The translations under genes were made by a program, and so were the position numbers. Shown in pieces: positions 15,538 to 23,271 of a stretch of 28,435 nucleotides of DNA. The number at the start of each line of letters is the position of its first letter. The stretch's first letter is position 1. This DNA comes from an uncultured Vampirovibrio sp. GTDB taxonomy: Bacteria > Cyanobacteriota > Vampirovibrionia > Gastranaerophilales > Gastranaerophilaceae. Below the pieces are notes generated by a model. The model searched no databases. It was not told the DNA's origin and worked only from the letters and a program-made list of their open reading frames with translations. The DNA lies in NCBI GenBank assembly GCA_910577635.1, contig CAJTNR010000028.1, positions 1-28,435 on the forward strand, written 5' to 3'.

Positions 15538-15798
15538 ATGAAAATAATTTCAACTATAAAAACTCTTCCGGCTAAAGCCTATAATGGCATTAATGATCTT
15601 GGACGAAGCGCAATAGATAATTATCAAAAATCTTGTGCTAAATTATCGAAAAACCCTGTTGTACAAAAGGCTAAAGAGCATAAAGAAACTATTGTAGGTT
15701 CAGCCTTGGTTTTAATAGCTTTATCTGGCTTTATAAAGCTTATAAGTGCTATAAATAATAAAATTAAACAAATAAAAAACGATAGGTATTATAATTAG
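15538..15798 (+). CDS. Small single-pass membrane protein, unknown
   Basis: The protein has 86 residues, basic at both ends, with one hydrophobic segment near residues 52-72 (IVGSALVLIALSGFIKLI). The first 50 residues look like amphipathic helices (LPAKAYNGINDLGRSAIDNYQKSC). It starts 3 nt after the preceding stop and has only a distant GAGG, so it is probably translated by coupling with the upstream gene. The two genes likely act together. Function unknown. Confidence 0.65.
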   Translation: MKIISTIKTLPAKAYNGINDLGRSAIDNYQKSCAKLSKNPVVQKAKEHKETIVGSALVLIALSGFIKLISAINNKIKQIKNDRYYN

Positions 15799-15831
15799 AC
15801 AAATTGTTTATTAGAAAATAAGCTAATTAAA

Positions 15832-15884
15832 TTTCTTTCTTATTTATTTTATAAAACAAAAGGAAAAAATAAAAAAGAAAGAAA
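15832..15884 (+). repeat. Inverted repeat just before the MlaA-hydrolase start
   Basis: A pyrimidine arm at 15832-15850 and a purine arm at 15866-15884 pair over 19 bp with one mismatch; the start codon (15889) is 4 nt beyond. The loop holds an AAAGGAA element. The low complexity (A/G on one strand) lowers its significance, but the hairpin could limit translation or stop readthrough. Confidence 0.4.
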
Positions 15885-15888
15885 AAAA

Positions 15889-17910
15889 GTGAAAAAAATT
15901 ATTAGTTTAGCTTTACTATTGTGTGTTTTTAGTTTTAATACAGGTTTTGTTTTTGCGCTTGATAGTCTTAATGACCCCAAGCACCCTTGTTATAATGAGA
16001 TATTCCTTAATGTAGATAAATATGAAAAATTTAACAGAAAAGTTTTTGGTTTTAACTTAAAGCTAAACAGGATTTTTGCTAAAAAAATTCATATACTCTG
16101 GGCAAGTCTTTTTCCTGACTTTGTAATTAATTCTCTTAATAATGCTTATAGCAATATTGAATATCCCAAAAGACTTGTGAGTTCTTTATTGCAAAGAGAT
16201 GTTCAGGCTGCTAAAAACGAGACAAAAAGATTTGTTATTAATACAACTCTTGGTTTAGCTGGTCTTGTAGATGCTGCAGATAAGATTTTTCATCTTGAAA
16301 TGTATAATGAAGATATGGAACAAGCATTAGCTAAATGCAAGATGTGCTGCGGGAATTACCTTGTTTTGCCTTTTATCTCTTCTACCACTTCAAGAGATAT
16401 TGTAGGAAGAATATTAGATTTTGCACTTAACCCTACAACCTATGTAGCTTCCCCGATTGCAGCAGCTGTTAAAATGGGTCTTTTGATTAATAGAACCGCT
16501 TATATCCAGCCGATGATAAAAATGGTTGAATCAAACTTTGTTGATCCTTATGATATCGCAAGAAAGTTTTTTGGAGTTGAAAAATACATTAAACTATCTA
16601 ATTATGATAGAACCTCTGTTCTTGCTAATCTTGATAATGATTATGACGAGCAGGATTTGGTCGATAACAAAAAAGAAGATCTTGAGGTTAAAGGAAAGAT
16701 ATCCGGCAGTGAAAACCTAATTCTTAATGATGGAGTTAATAATGACTTAAGTGCTGATATCTTTCTAACAGGCTACAATCCGCAGAATCCTGTATTGGAT
16801 TCAATGAGAACAGCATTGTTCGATTTAAGAGAGATTAACAAATCTCCCTGGAGCGAAATTTCTATTTGGAATCGTAGTTTTAATAAAAAAATTAAAACAG
16901 CAAAAATTGAAGTTTCAAAAGACAGAGAAAAGTATGCGTTTCGATATATTCTGCAAAAAAACAAAATGTCACCCTTAGCAATAATTTTCCCCTCGGTTGG
17001 TGAAGGAATTAACAATAACCATAGTACAATTCTTGCTAAATTATTCTATGATGAAGGTTACAGTGTTATAATCCTTGGGAGTCACTTCCAATGGGAGTTT
17101 TTAAGGAGTGTTGATAAAACTCACAATCCTGGTTTAATTAAAGATGATGTTAAGTATATTAATTTAGTTGTTAACAATTCAATCAATTATCTTTCTAAAA
17201 AATATGACAGAGTATTTTTAAAAAGAACTGCCCTTGGAACTTCCCTGGGAGCTTATGCAGTAATGTTTTTAGCAAATGAACAGTACCAAATTGGTGCTAA
17301 TAATATTGATAAGTTTATTGCAATCTGTCCTCCTTATGATTTAGTTTATGCAATTAGACAAATTGATAAAATTATTGACTCTTGGAAAAACTATCCTAAT
17401 GATTTAAGACAAAAAGTTGCAATAACAACCGCAAAAGTTATGAAAGCATACAATGAAAAAGAAAAATTCAACAAGGATTCTAATTCTCTTCCTTTCTCTA
17501 ATTATGAAGCTAAGTTGATTAGTGCCTTTATTTTTCATCAAAAATTATCTGATTTATTATACACAATTGAAACAAGAGATAACCCGAATATTGATAAAAA
17601 AGAGCTTTATAGTGCAATTTATACTTATAATTTTGAAGATTATATTAAGAAATATTTTCTTGTTAACCATAGTTTTGATGAGCTATCAAGAATCACTTCT
17701 TTTAACTCGATTTCGAATTATTTAATAAACTCTGATAATTATCGAATCTATCACAGCCTTGATGATTATTTGACCAATAAAAAACAGTTAAAAGAACTTA
17801 AAACCTTGTGTGATAACAAACTAACACTGTTTAACAACGGGGCGCATCTTGGGTTTTTGTACAGAGAAGAATTTGTAGATGAGCTAAGGAAAGAAATAAA
17901 ACTAAAATAG
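15889..17910 (+). CDS. MlaA (VacJ)-domain protein fused to an alpha/beta hydrolase
   Basis: The protein has 673 residues from a GTG start; a signal peptide covers about 1-24 (cleavage near VFA-L) with no lipobox cysteine, unlike the lipoprotein MlaA of E. coli. Residues about 43-230 match MlaA: DKYEKFNRKVFGFN, SLNNAYSNIEYPKRLVSSLLQ, ETKRFVINTTLGLAGLVD and YLVLPFISSTTSRD. MlaA sits in the outer membrane and removes misplaced phospholipids from the outer leaflet. After a charged linker (about 240-300), residues about 310-670 look like an alpha/beta hydrolase: LAIIFPSVGEG (363-373), nucleophile elbow G450-T-S452-L-G454, an acid in HSLDDYLT (D625 or D626), and H653 in NNGAHLGF. The triad appears intact. 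A plausible role is phospholipid capture with hydrolysis at the outer membrane; that is inferred. The start is not certain because the region before it is a purine tract. Confidence 0.85.
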   Translation: MKKIISLALLLCVFSFNTGFVFALDSLNDPKHPCYNEIFLNVDKYEKFNRKVFGFNLKLNRIFAKKIHILWASLFPDFVINSLNNAYSNIEYPKRLVSSLLQRDVQAAKNETKRFVINTTLGLAGLVDAADKIFHLEMYNEDMEQALAKCKMCCGNYLVLPFISSTTSRDIVGRILDFALNPTTYVASPIAAAVKMGLLINRTAYIQPMIKMVESNFVDPYDIARKFFGVEKYIKLSNYDRTSVLANLDNDYDEQDLVDNKKEDLEVKGKISGSENLILNDGVNNDLSADIFLTGYNPQNPVLDSMRTALFDLREINKSPWSEISIWNRSFNKKIKTAKIEVSKDREKYAFRYILQKNKMSPLAIIFPSVGEGINNNHSTILAKLFYDEGYSVIILGSHFQWEFLRSVDKTHNPGLIKDDVKYINLVVNNSINYLSKKYDRVFLKRTALGTSLGAYAVMFLANEQYQIGANNIDKFIAICPPYDLVYAIRQIDKIIDSWKNYPNDLRQKVAITTAKVMKAYNEKEKFNKDSNSLPFSNYEAKLISAFIFHQKLSDLLYTIETRDNPNIDKKELYSAIYTYNFEDYIKKYFLVNHSFDELSRITSFNSISNYLINSDNYRIYHSLDDYLTNKKQLKELKTLCDNKLTLFNNGAHLGFLYREEFVDELRKEIKLK

Positions 17911-17912
17911 AC

Positions 17913-17942
17913 TTGTACTTAAAAAGTAAATTGTTGTAGAAT
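17913..17942 (+). promoter_or_regulatory. Promoter of the solute-binding protein gene, predicted leaderless
   Basis: TTGTAC (17913-17918), 18 nt, TAGAAT (17937-17942), then 7 nt to the ATG at 17950. No Shine-Dalgarno site. Confidence 0.6.
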
Positions 17943-17949
17943 AAATTGT

Positions 17950-19200
17950 ATGATGAAAAAAACCTTCCTACTTTTTATTCTTCTTATTTTTGGTCTTGTT
18001 GCTTTTTTTGGTTACAATAGAACAACCAAAAAAAACGAACAAAAAAAACTCACTTTTTGGTCAATTCAACTAAAACCAATTTATGAAAAGGAAATGAATA
18101 AAATTATTTCCGAGTTTGAAATCCTTCATCCTGATTATGAAGTTATTTGGATTGATATTCCAATTCAAGAAGCACAGAAAAGAACCCTGGCTTCAATTCT
18201 ATCCTCAAATCCTCCTGATATTATCAATCTTAATCCGGATTTTTCTTTAGCTTTAGCTCAAAAAAACGCTCTTGAGTTTTTTGATGAAGATAAACTTGAA
18301 CAATTTCACCCCAAGCTATTGGATAAACTCAAGTACGCAGGGAAAATTTATGCTCTTCCTTTTTATGAAACAAGTCCTGTAACTGTTTACAACAAAGAAC
18401 TATACAGCAAGGTTTCAAATAAAGAGTTTCCTAAGACTTATGATGAGCTTTTCTTATTAGCTCCTGAGGTGAAAAAAGTTTCTAATTCTGCAATTTTTGT
18501 TTCTTCTTTGAATGAAAACGATACTTTATCTAAAATTCTTAATAAGTATGGGGTTTATTCTCTTAGTTCACAGGAAGATAAAGATAAAGCACTCGGGGTT
18601 TATTTAATGTTTGATCAAATGTATAAAAACGGATATTTGCCCAGTGATATTCTAACAATTAATCATAGAGAAGTTGTTGAGCGTTATATGTCTAATCAAG
18701 CTCTAAGTGTTGTTGCGGGGTCTAATTTTATCAATATGATTAAGCAAAATGCTCCTGATATTTACCAAAAATCTCAAATTGCTCCTCAATTAAGCGCTGA
18801 TAGTTTAAACTATGATATTTCGCTTATGAACTTAATTATCCCAAAAAAAGCTAAGAATAAAGAGCTGGCTTATGAATTTGCGCTTTTATTAACAGGAGAA
18901 AAACAGCAATTAAGACTTGCAAAACTAACCAATGTACTTCCTGCTAATAAATATGCTCTTAATAATGAATACTTTAAGAACTGCTCTAATGATATCTTAG
19001 ATAAATCAAGATGTATTAGTGTAAAACAGCTGGATAATCTTTCTTGTCGTGATTTTGGATCTGAGAATAAAAAATTGATTAATGAACTTTTAAATAAAAC
19101 ATTAGAAGAAATTTTACTTAATAAAAACGCTAATGAAAGTTTTATAGAAGAAAAAATCAACCTGGCTTCTTTAAAACTGCAAATTCTGCAAAAAAAGTAA
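17950..19200 (+). CDS. Sugar-type ABC extracellular solute-binding protein
   Basis: A family-1 (MalE/UgpB-like) periplasmic binding protein of 416 residues. Signs are the early LTFWSIQ strand (34-40), SEFEILHPDYEVIWIDIP (54-71), SNPPDIINLNPDFSLALAQKNAL (86-108), GKIYALPFYETSPVTVYNKELY (131-152), PKTYDELFLLAPEV (161-174) and, near the end, the helical FALLLTGEKQQ region. Residues 5-21 form a hydrophobic segment, but no lipobox cysteine is visible, so it is held by an uncleaved anchor or released by signal peptidase I. No permease or ATPase genes are adjacent, so the transporter it serves is elsewhere. The ligand cannot be told. Confidence 0.88.
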   Translation: MMKKTFLLFILLIFGLVAFFGYNRTTKKNEQKKLTFWSIQLKPIYEKEMNKIISEFEILHPDYEVIWIDIPIQEAQKRTLASILSSNPPDIINLNPDFSLALAQKNALEFFDEDKLEQFHPKLLDKLKYAGKIYALPFYETSPVTVYNKELYSKVSNKEFPKTYDELFLLAPEVKKVSNSAIFVSSLNENDTLSKILNKYGVYSLSSQEDKDKALGVYLMFDQMYKNGYLPSDILTINHREVVERYMSNQALSVVAGSNFINMIKQNAPDIYQKSQIAPQLSADSLNYDISLMNLIIPKKAKNKELAYEFALLLTGEKQQLRLAKLTNVLPANKYALNNEYFKNCSNDILDKSRCISVKQLDNLSCRDFGSENKKLINELLNKTLEEILLNKNANESFIEEKINLASLKLQILQKK

Positions 19201-19235
19201 TAAATTTTAATATTAGCTAAAGTTTTTTATACCCA

Positions 19236-22200
19236 ATGACGTTAATTCCATTAACAAATGGAAAAAATGCAATGGGTGATAATTACAATACAAATTTATT
19301 CAATTTTAATCTAACTTCCTTTAAAACCTCTCAAGGGACAATTAATTCAAGTACTCAAAATTCTTTAGATAAATTTCTTTTTGATTTTGATGTGAAAAAT
19401 CTTGAAAAAACACAGGATTCAAATATTGATTTATTAAATGAAGCTCTTAAGGAGTTTAATTTTTCATATAAAGAGGAAGAAAAGACAACAGCAGTTGATA
19501 ATCCTCTTGAGCTAATAAACGAAGAAGAAATCGATAAGGCTCAATCTGTACTTGTTAATATTGGCAAAAAGTATAACAATTCTACAAAACCTTTTGATTT
19601 GACTCAGCAAAATCAGGCTTTTGCGCTTGATATTCTTGTCAATAATTTAGATTCAATAAAAAATCAATACAAAAATCAGCAGGATGAAGACGGGATTGTA
19701 AGTCAAGGGTTTAATTTATTAAAAGAACTTACTAATATTGGAGTGGATTCCAAAGAAGTTGAAGAAGCTATTGAGCTGCAGAGCAGTTTTATAGCTGAAC
19801 TTCAACAAGCACTTAATAAAGAAAGTGATTTAAGTTTTGAGCAGGTTTGGAAAAATTATACAGGACAAGAGTTTTCAATTGATAAAATAATTGAATATCA
19901 ACAATGTGCTAATGAATACAGTATTTTATATTCAGGCTTGCAAAAAGCAAATCAATTTGAACATGATATATCTAAAGCTGCTTCTTTAAAAGAAGTTCTT
20001 ACTTTATACACCGAGTTCTATGGTGATGAAGAACTGGGAAGAGAAAAACTGGTTGAATATCTTAAAGACGGTTATTTAATAGGACAAGAATCATTCTCTA
20101 CAATTAAAAGCATTGATATTAATGATAAAAACGAACTTGTTATAGTTAATGCTGATGATTATGTAGCTTATAATGATGAAAAAGATCTAAACTTTACAAC
20201 CACTGTTTATAAGCTTGATGACACCACCAATTTATTGCTTCAGATGTACGACTATGATAAGGATAGATATTCTAATGAGTTTTTAGATACAATTGAAAAA
20301 ACTCTTGGAAAAGATGAGGATGCAATTGTAAGTGATTATCAAAAAGCAAGAAAAAACGCTTTTAATAAAGCGGATTCAGTTCAAAATTTAATTAATAAGT
20401 ACTGCAGTTCACAAGAAGGCTTTGCAAAAAAATTAGCAGGAACTCTTCAAATCGGAGGGCTTTGTCTTGTTGCAGCAGGAGCTGCTACAAGTTTTGTTTG
20501 TCCTCCTGCGGGTTTAGCTATGATGAATGCGGGCAAATACAGTGCACTAACAGGAATGTTTAGCGATAATGCAATTGAGCTTGTTGACAATTTAACTTCT
20601 AGGAATGGATTAAGCAAAGAAGAAGGCTGGAACTTAGCAAAAGATACCATTAAAGAGCTTCTATTATACTTTTCAGGCAAGGGAATAAATAAAGCCGCTC
20701 AAGGAGTTAAGAATCTTGTATTAACTGAAACACAAAGCCAGGTTCTAGCAGCGCTGTCTGAAATTGGAGCGGATGCTTCTTTAAGTTTAATTACAGATTT
20801 AGTTTTGATTGGTGAAATAAATGTTGAAGGTGAAGCAATCAGTCAGCTTCTTGGGATACTGACAGGAGTTAGCGGGGCAAAGGTTAATTCTTATTATAAA
20901 AATGCTTATGACAGTGCTAATTATAAAATTGAACAAAACGATATCAATGGTGCAATTGAAGGATTAAAAAAAGCAGGGCTTAAAGATAATCAAATAAAAA
21001 CTTATCTAGATAATTTTACAACCAAAGAATACTCTAACACCTATGAATTATTAAAACTGGGAATAGACGAACAATTCTGCTCAAAAATTTCCCAATTGGA
21101 TGAAAATTCCTACAAACAAGCTCTTGATTTTATCGATAAAGGAATTCCTGCTTCTAAAGCAGCAAGTGCTGTTTGTGATGAGACTACAATTAATAGGATT
21201 AATGATTTGCTTGAAAATCATCCTTCAATATCCAAGTATTATGCAGCAGATATTGCGCTTTTAGATTCTTATAACTATAAACAGGCACTTGAATTGATTG
21301 AAAATGAAAACTACAACGCTGCAGTAGCTCTAAAAGCAATATCTGAAGGCGATGATATGTACTACTACCTAATGGCAGTGGATGACGGGCTTGTTAGAAA
21401 AGAGATTACTAATGAAGTTGAAGCTAAGCTGTTAGCCATGGCTAAAGAACTGCAAAAAGAATACAGCTCGGCTGATTCAATTGAAAATAAGATGAGTGAA
21501 ATTTTTAATACCGATGAATCCTATGTTTTTTCCTATAGAGCAAAAGGAATTGATTCAACTCTTGCAAAGTTAAAGAAAGGGTATGAAATAGGAAAAGTTA
21601 AACCTGATGATATAAATTCGGCAAGAAAAACTCTAAAGGATGCCTTAGGAACAAGGATTCAAATGAACTCTATCAATAAAACTTATACTTCTAGTATTAT
21701 TAAAGAATCCACCAGCAATAAAGTAACTTATGAAGAACTTAACAGTGTGCTTAATGACTGTATTAAGAATAATTCTGATTTATCAGAACTTCCAAAAGAG
21801 TATCTTATAGCAATTGATGCACTTAAAGAAGTTCAAAACAAAGAAACATTTGATGCTTTATACAATGCTGTAAAAAATAGTGAAATTGAACTTACAGAAC
21901 TTCACAACTACGGAAATCAGCTATCTTCCTACTTTACCAATAGACAGCTTGTTGATTTAGCACAGGTTTACGCTCAAACAAACAACAATGAAAAATTCTT
22001 GAAGTTAAATACTATTGATAACTTAAAAGAATATAGAGAAGTTGACCTTGATACCGTTAATAACTATAAAGAAGGCGATAATATCGATTTTCTTAATAAT
22101 TTTAACCCTGAAAAATGCGATAGTGCAATGAAAGAATCAGGATACACTTCTTGTCAGATGAATATTGTATATAAAAAAGAAAATGGCACCAATGCCTATG

Positions 22201-22526
22201 GCGAGTTTCAAATAAGAGGAAAGGAAGTTAATGCATTTGCTGACATTGAACATATTCCTTATGATATTCGCATGGGTAAAATTACCGCTGCTGATAAAGA
22301 ATATTTAGATATCTACACAACTATAAAAAATATGTCGCAAAACGGATATGATAATTATAACGAATATTTAAATCAGACTTATGAATACTTAAGGCTTAAA
22401 GAACTCGGTTTTGATATTGAAAAACCAAAACTCAAGGGTCCAATTCAAACTATAAAAGGAACTTACCTTGATAAGGAAGCTTTAAGCAAAATTGACTATG
22501 AAGGGCTTTCTAAATTCGCACATTAA
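19236..22526 (+). CDS. Large multi-part protein with C-terminal RelA/SpoT nucleotidyltransferase-like domain
   Basis: The protein has 1096 residues (1084 if translated from the ATG at 19272). It has no signal peptide. Regions: Asn/Ser/Phe-rich start (1-45); helical acidic part (45-400); a Gly/Ala-rich hydrophobic stretch (404-434, GGLCLVAAGAATSF then PPAGLAM) followed by an alpha-helical central part (435-560) like those before toxin domains; helical repeats (621-633 and 676-688, LDxxxYKQAL); and a C-terminal RelA/SpoT-like part. The latter shows YRAKGIDSTLAKLKK (767-781), KDALGTRI (D802, G805, R807), ESGYTS (G969, Y970), EFQIR (E990, Q992, R994) and FADIEH (E1005, H1006), in the order of (p)ppGpp synthetases such as RelQ. 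D802 and E990 correspond to the metal-binding Asp and Glu. About 160 residues separate GTRI and GYTS, much longer than in RelQ, and the His after GYxS is Gln. A nucleotide pyrophosphokinase or toxin role is inferred. Confidence 0.8.
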   Translation: MTLIPLTNGKNAMGDNYNTNLFNFNLTSFKTSQGTINSSTQNSLDKFLFDFDVKNLEKTQDSNIDLLNEALKEFNFSYKEEEKTTAVDNPLELINEEEIDKAQSVLVNIGKKYNNSTKPFDLTQQNQAFALDILVNNLDSIKNQYKNQQDEDGIVSQGFNLLKELTNIGVDSKEVEEAIELQSSFIAELQQALNKESDLSFEQVWKNYTGQEFSIDKIIEYQQCANEYSILYSGLQKANQFEHDISKAASLKEVLTLYTEFYGDEELGREKLVEYLKDGYLIGQESFSTIKSIDINDKNELVIVNADDYVAYNDEKDLNFTTTVYKLDDTTNLLLQMYDYDKDRYSNEFLDTIEKTLGKDEDAIVSDYQKARKNAFNKADSVQNLINKYCSSQEGFAKKLAGTLQIGGLCLVAAGAATSFVCPPAGLAMMNAGKYSALTGMFSDNAIELVDNLTSRNGLSKEEGWNLAKDTIKELLLYFSGKGINKAAQGVKNLVLTETQSQVLAALSEIGADASLSLITDLVLIGEINVEGEAISQLLGILTGVSGAKVNSYYKNAYDSANYKIEQNDINGAIEGLKKAGLKDNQIKTYLDNFTTKEYSNTYELLKLGIDEQFCSKISQLDENSYKQALDFIDKGIPASKAASAVCDETTINRINDLLENHPSISKYYAADIALLDSYNYKQALELIENENYNAAVALKAISEGDDMYYYLMAVDDGLVRKEITNEVEAKLLAMAKELQKEYSSADSIENKMSEIFNTDESYVFSYRAKGIDSTLAKLKKGYEIGKVKPDDINSARKTLKDALGTRIQMNSINKTYTSSIIKESTSNKVTYEELNSVLNDCIKNNSDLSELPKEYLIAIDALKEVQNKETFDALYNAVKNSEIELTELHNYGNQLSSYFTNRQLVDLAQVYAQTNNNEKFLKLNTIDNLKEYREVDLDTVNNYKEGDNIDFLNNFNPEKCDSAMKESGYTSCQMNIVYKKENGTNAYGEFQIRGKEVNAFADIEHIPYDIRMGKITAADKEYLDIYTTIKNMSQNGYDNYNEYLNQTYEYLRLKELGFDIEKPKLKGPIQTIKGTYLDKEALSKIDYEGLSKFAH

Positions 22527-22536
22527 ATTTTTATAG

Positions 22537-22542
22537 TATAAT
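22537..22542 (+). promoter_or_regulatory. Candidate promoter of the gene at 22561
   Basis: A perfect TATAAT lies 19 nt before the ATG, just after the stop of the 1096-residue gene; TTCGCA at 22515-22520 is a weak -35 (16-nt spacer). It would give a leader of about 12 nt that still contains AAGGA. Confidence 0.5.
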
Positions 22543-22560
22543 AATTAAAAAAGGAAAAAA

Positions 22561-22950
22561 ATGAATTTTAAAGTAAACAACAGACAAAATTTCAGCGGTA
22601 TTAATAAAGTTATGACAAAAGACGATAAGCTAAAACTTTTTGCTAAGAATTTAGCAGCAATGACAATCAATGGAGCAAAAAAAGAAATTAATCAATACGG
22701 ATTCCATAAACCCTATGTAGTTGCCTGCGAATCACCTACAGGAGCTGGCTTTGTAAAGTTTGCAATTGAATATACCCAGCCTCGAAAAAATGAACCTGAT
22801 AACATCAAAAGTTTTGTAGTTGCAATTGAAAAAAACGAGGATTTGATTAGTAAAAACATCCTTAAAACAGGCTCAATGGAAGAAATTGAAAAATTCATTA
22901 AAGAAAACGATGATGCGCTCTATAAATCCTTAAAAGGACTTTTGGGTTAG
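22561..22950 (+). CDS. Small soluble protein behind the RelA/SpoT-like gene
   Basis: The protein has 129 residues with no signal peptide or membrane segment. It opens with MNFKVNNRQNFSGI, a start of the same Asn/Phe style as other unknown proteins here. The rest is a mixed alpha/beta domain: a helix (20-47), strands around PYVVACESP and FVKFAIEYTQP (51-74), FVVAIEKN (85-92), and a terminal helix (106-127). An AAGGA site precedes the ATG and a TATAAT box lies in the 34-nt gap, so it can be expressed apart from the large gene. Its position fits an immunity protein or antitoxin for that gene, but no sequence family is recognised and this is speculation. Confidence 0.7.
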   Translation: MNFKVNNRQNFSGINKVMTKDDKLKLFAKNLAAMTINGAKKEINQYGFHKPYVVACESPTGAGFVKFAIEYTQPRKNEPDNIKSFVVAIEKNEDLISKNILKTGSMEEIEKFIKENDDALYKSLKGLLG

Positions 22951-23004
22951 TAAACTCTTTATTTGTGGAATTTATTAATAATAGACTTCAAGGGGATATT
23001 ATTA

Positions 23005-23271
23005 ATGTTAAAGACGCAAAAAAAGTCAAGTTTTTACTACAGCAAAAAAAGAGCTCGTTTTATTGCTTCAAAACTTCAATACAAAGACTTTATCTTAAGA
23101 GCAAATGACGAAGAATTCAGAAACTCCTATACAAGATACACTCTTGAACTATCAATACTTGACAATATGTTAAAATTTGCAAGCACTAAATCCGATATAT
23201 GGAAAATCAATTCAAGAAAAAACAGCATTAAAAAAATATTAAAAGAACAAATGAATATTACAGTTGATTAA
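23005..23271 (+). CDS. Small basic helical protein, unknown (start or frame uncertain)
   Basis: From the ATG at 23005, with AGGGGA about 10 nt upstream, the protein has 88 residues, rich in Lys, Arg, Tyr and Ser, all helical, with no membrane segment (SKKRARFIASKLQYKDFILRA near the start). A GTG at 22965 opens a second frame that reads VEFINNRLQGDIINVKDAKK up to an A7 run at 23016-23022; loss of one A there would join it to the downstream frame. The gene may thus be longer and frameshifted, or the second frame may be chance. It overlaps the next gene tail to tail by 4 nt. Function unknown. Confidence 0.55.
   Translation: MLKTQKKSSFYYSKKRARFIASKLQYKDFILRANDEEFRNSYTRYTLELSILDNMLKFASTKSDIWKINSRKNSIKKILKEQMNITVD

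Noticed and set aside
15889..17910. MlaA-hydrolase as a lipoprotein
   Set aside because: No cysteine at the signal peptide cleavage region; the first Cys after it (C34) is too far.
19246..19263. 7-bp hairpin just after the start of the 1096-residue gene
   Set aside because: Stems of this size are expected several times by chance in AT-rich DNA of this length.
22965..23102. Second frame from GTG 22965 as a separate gene
   Set aside because: Short, no Shine-Dalgarno, ends early; better treated as a possible frameshifted start of the gene at 23005.
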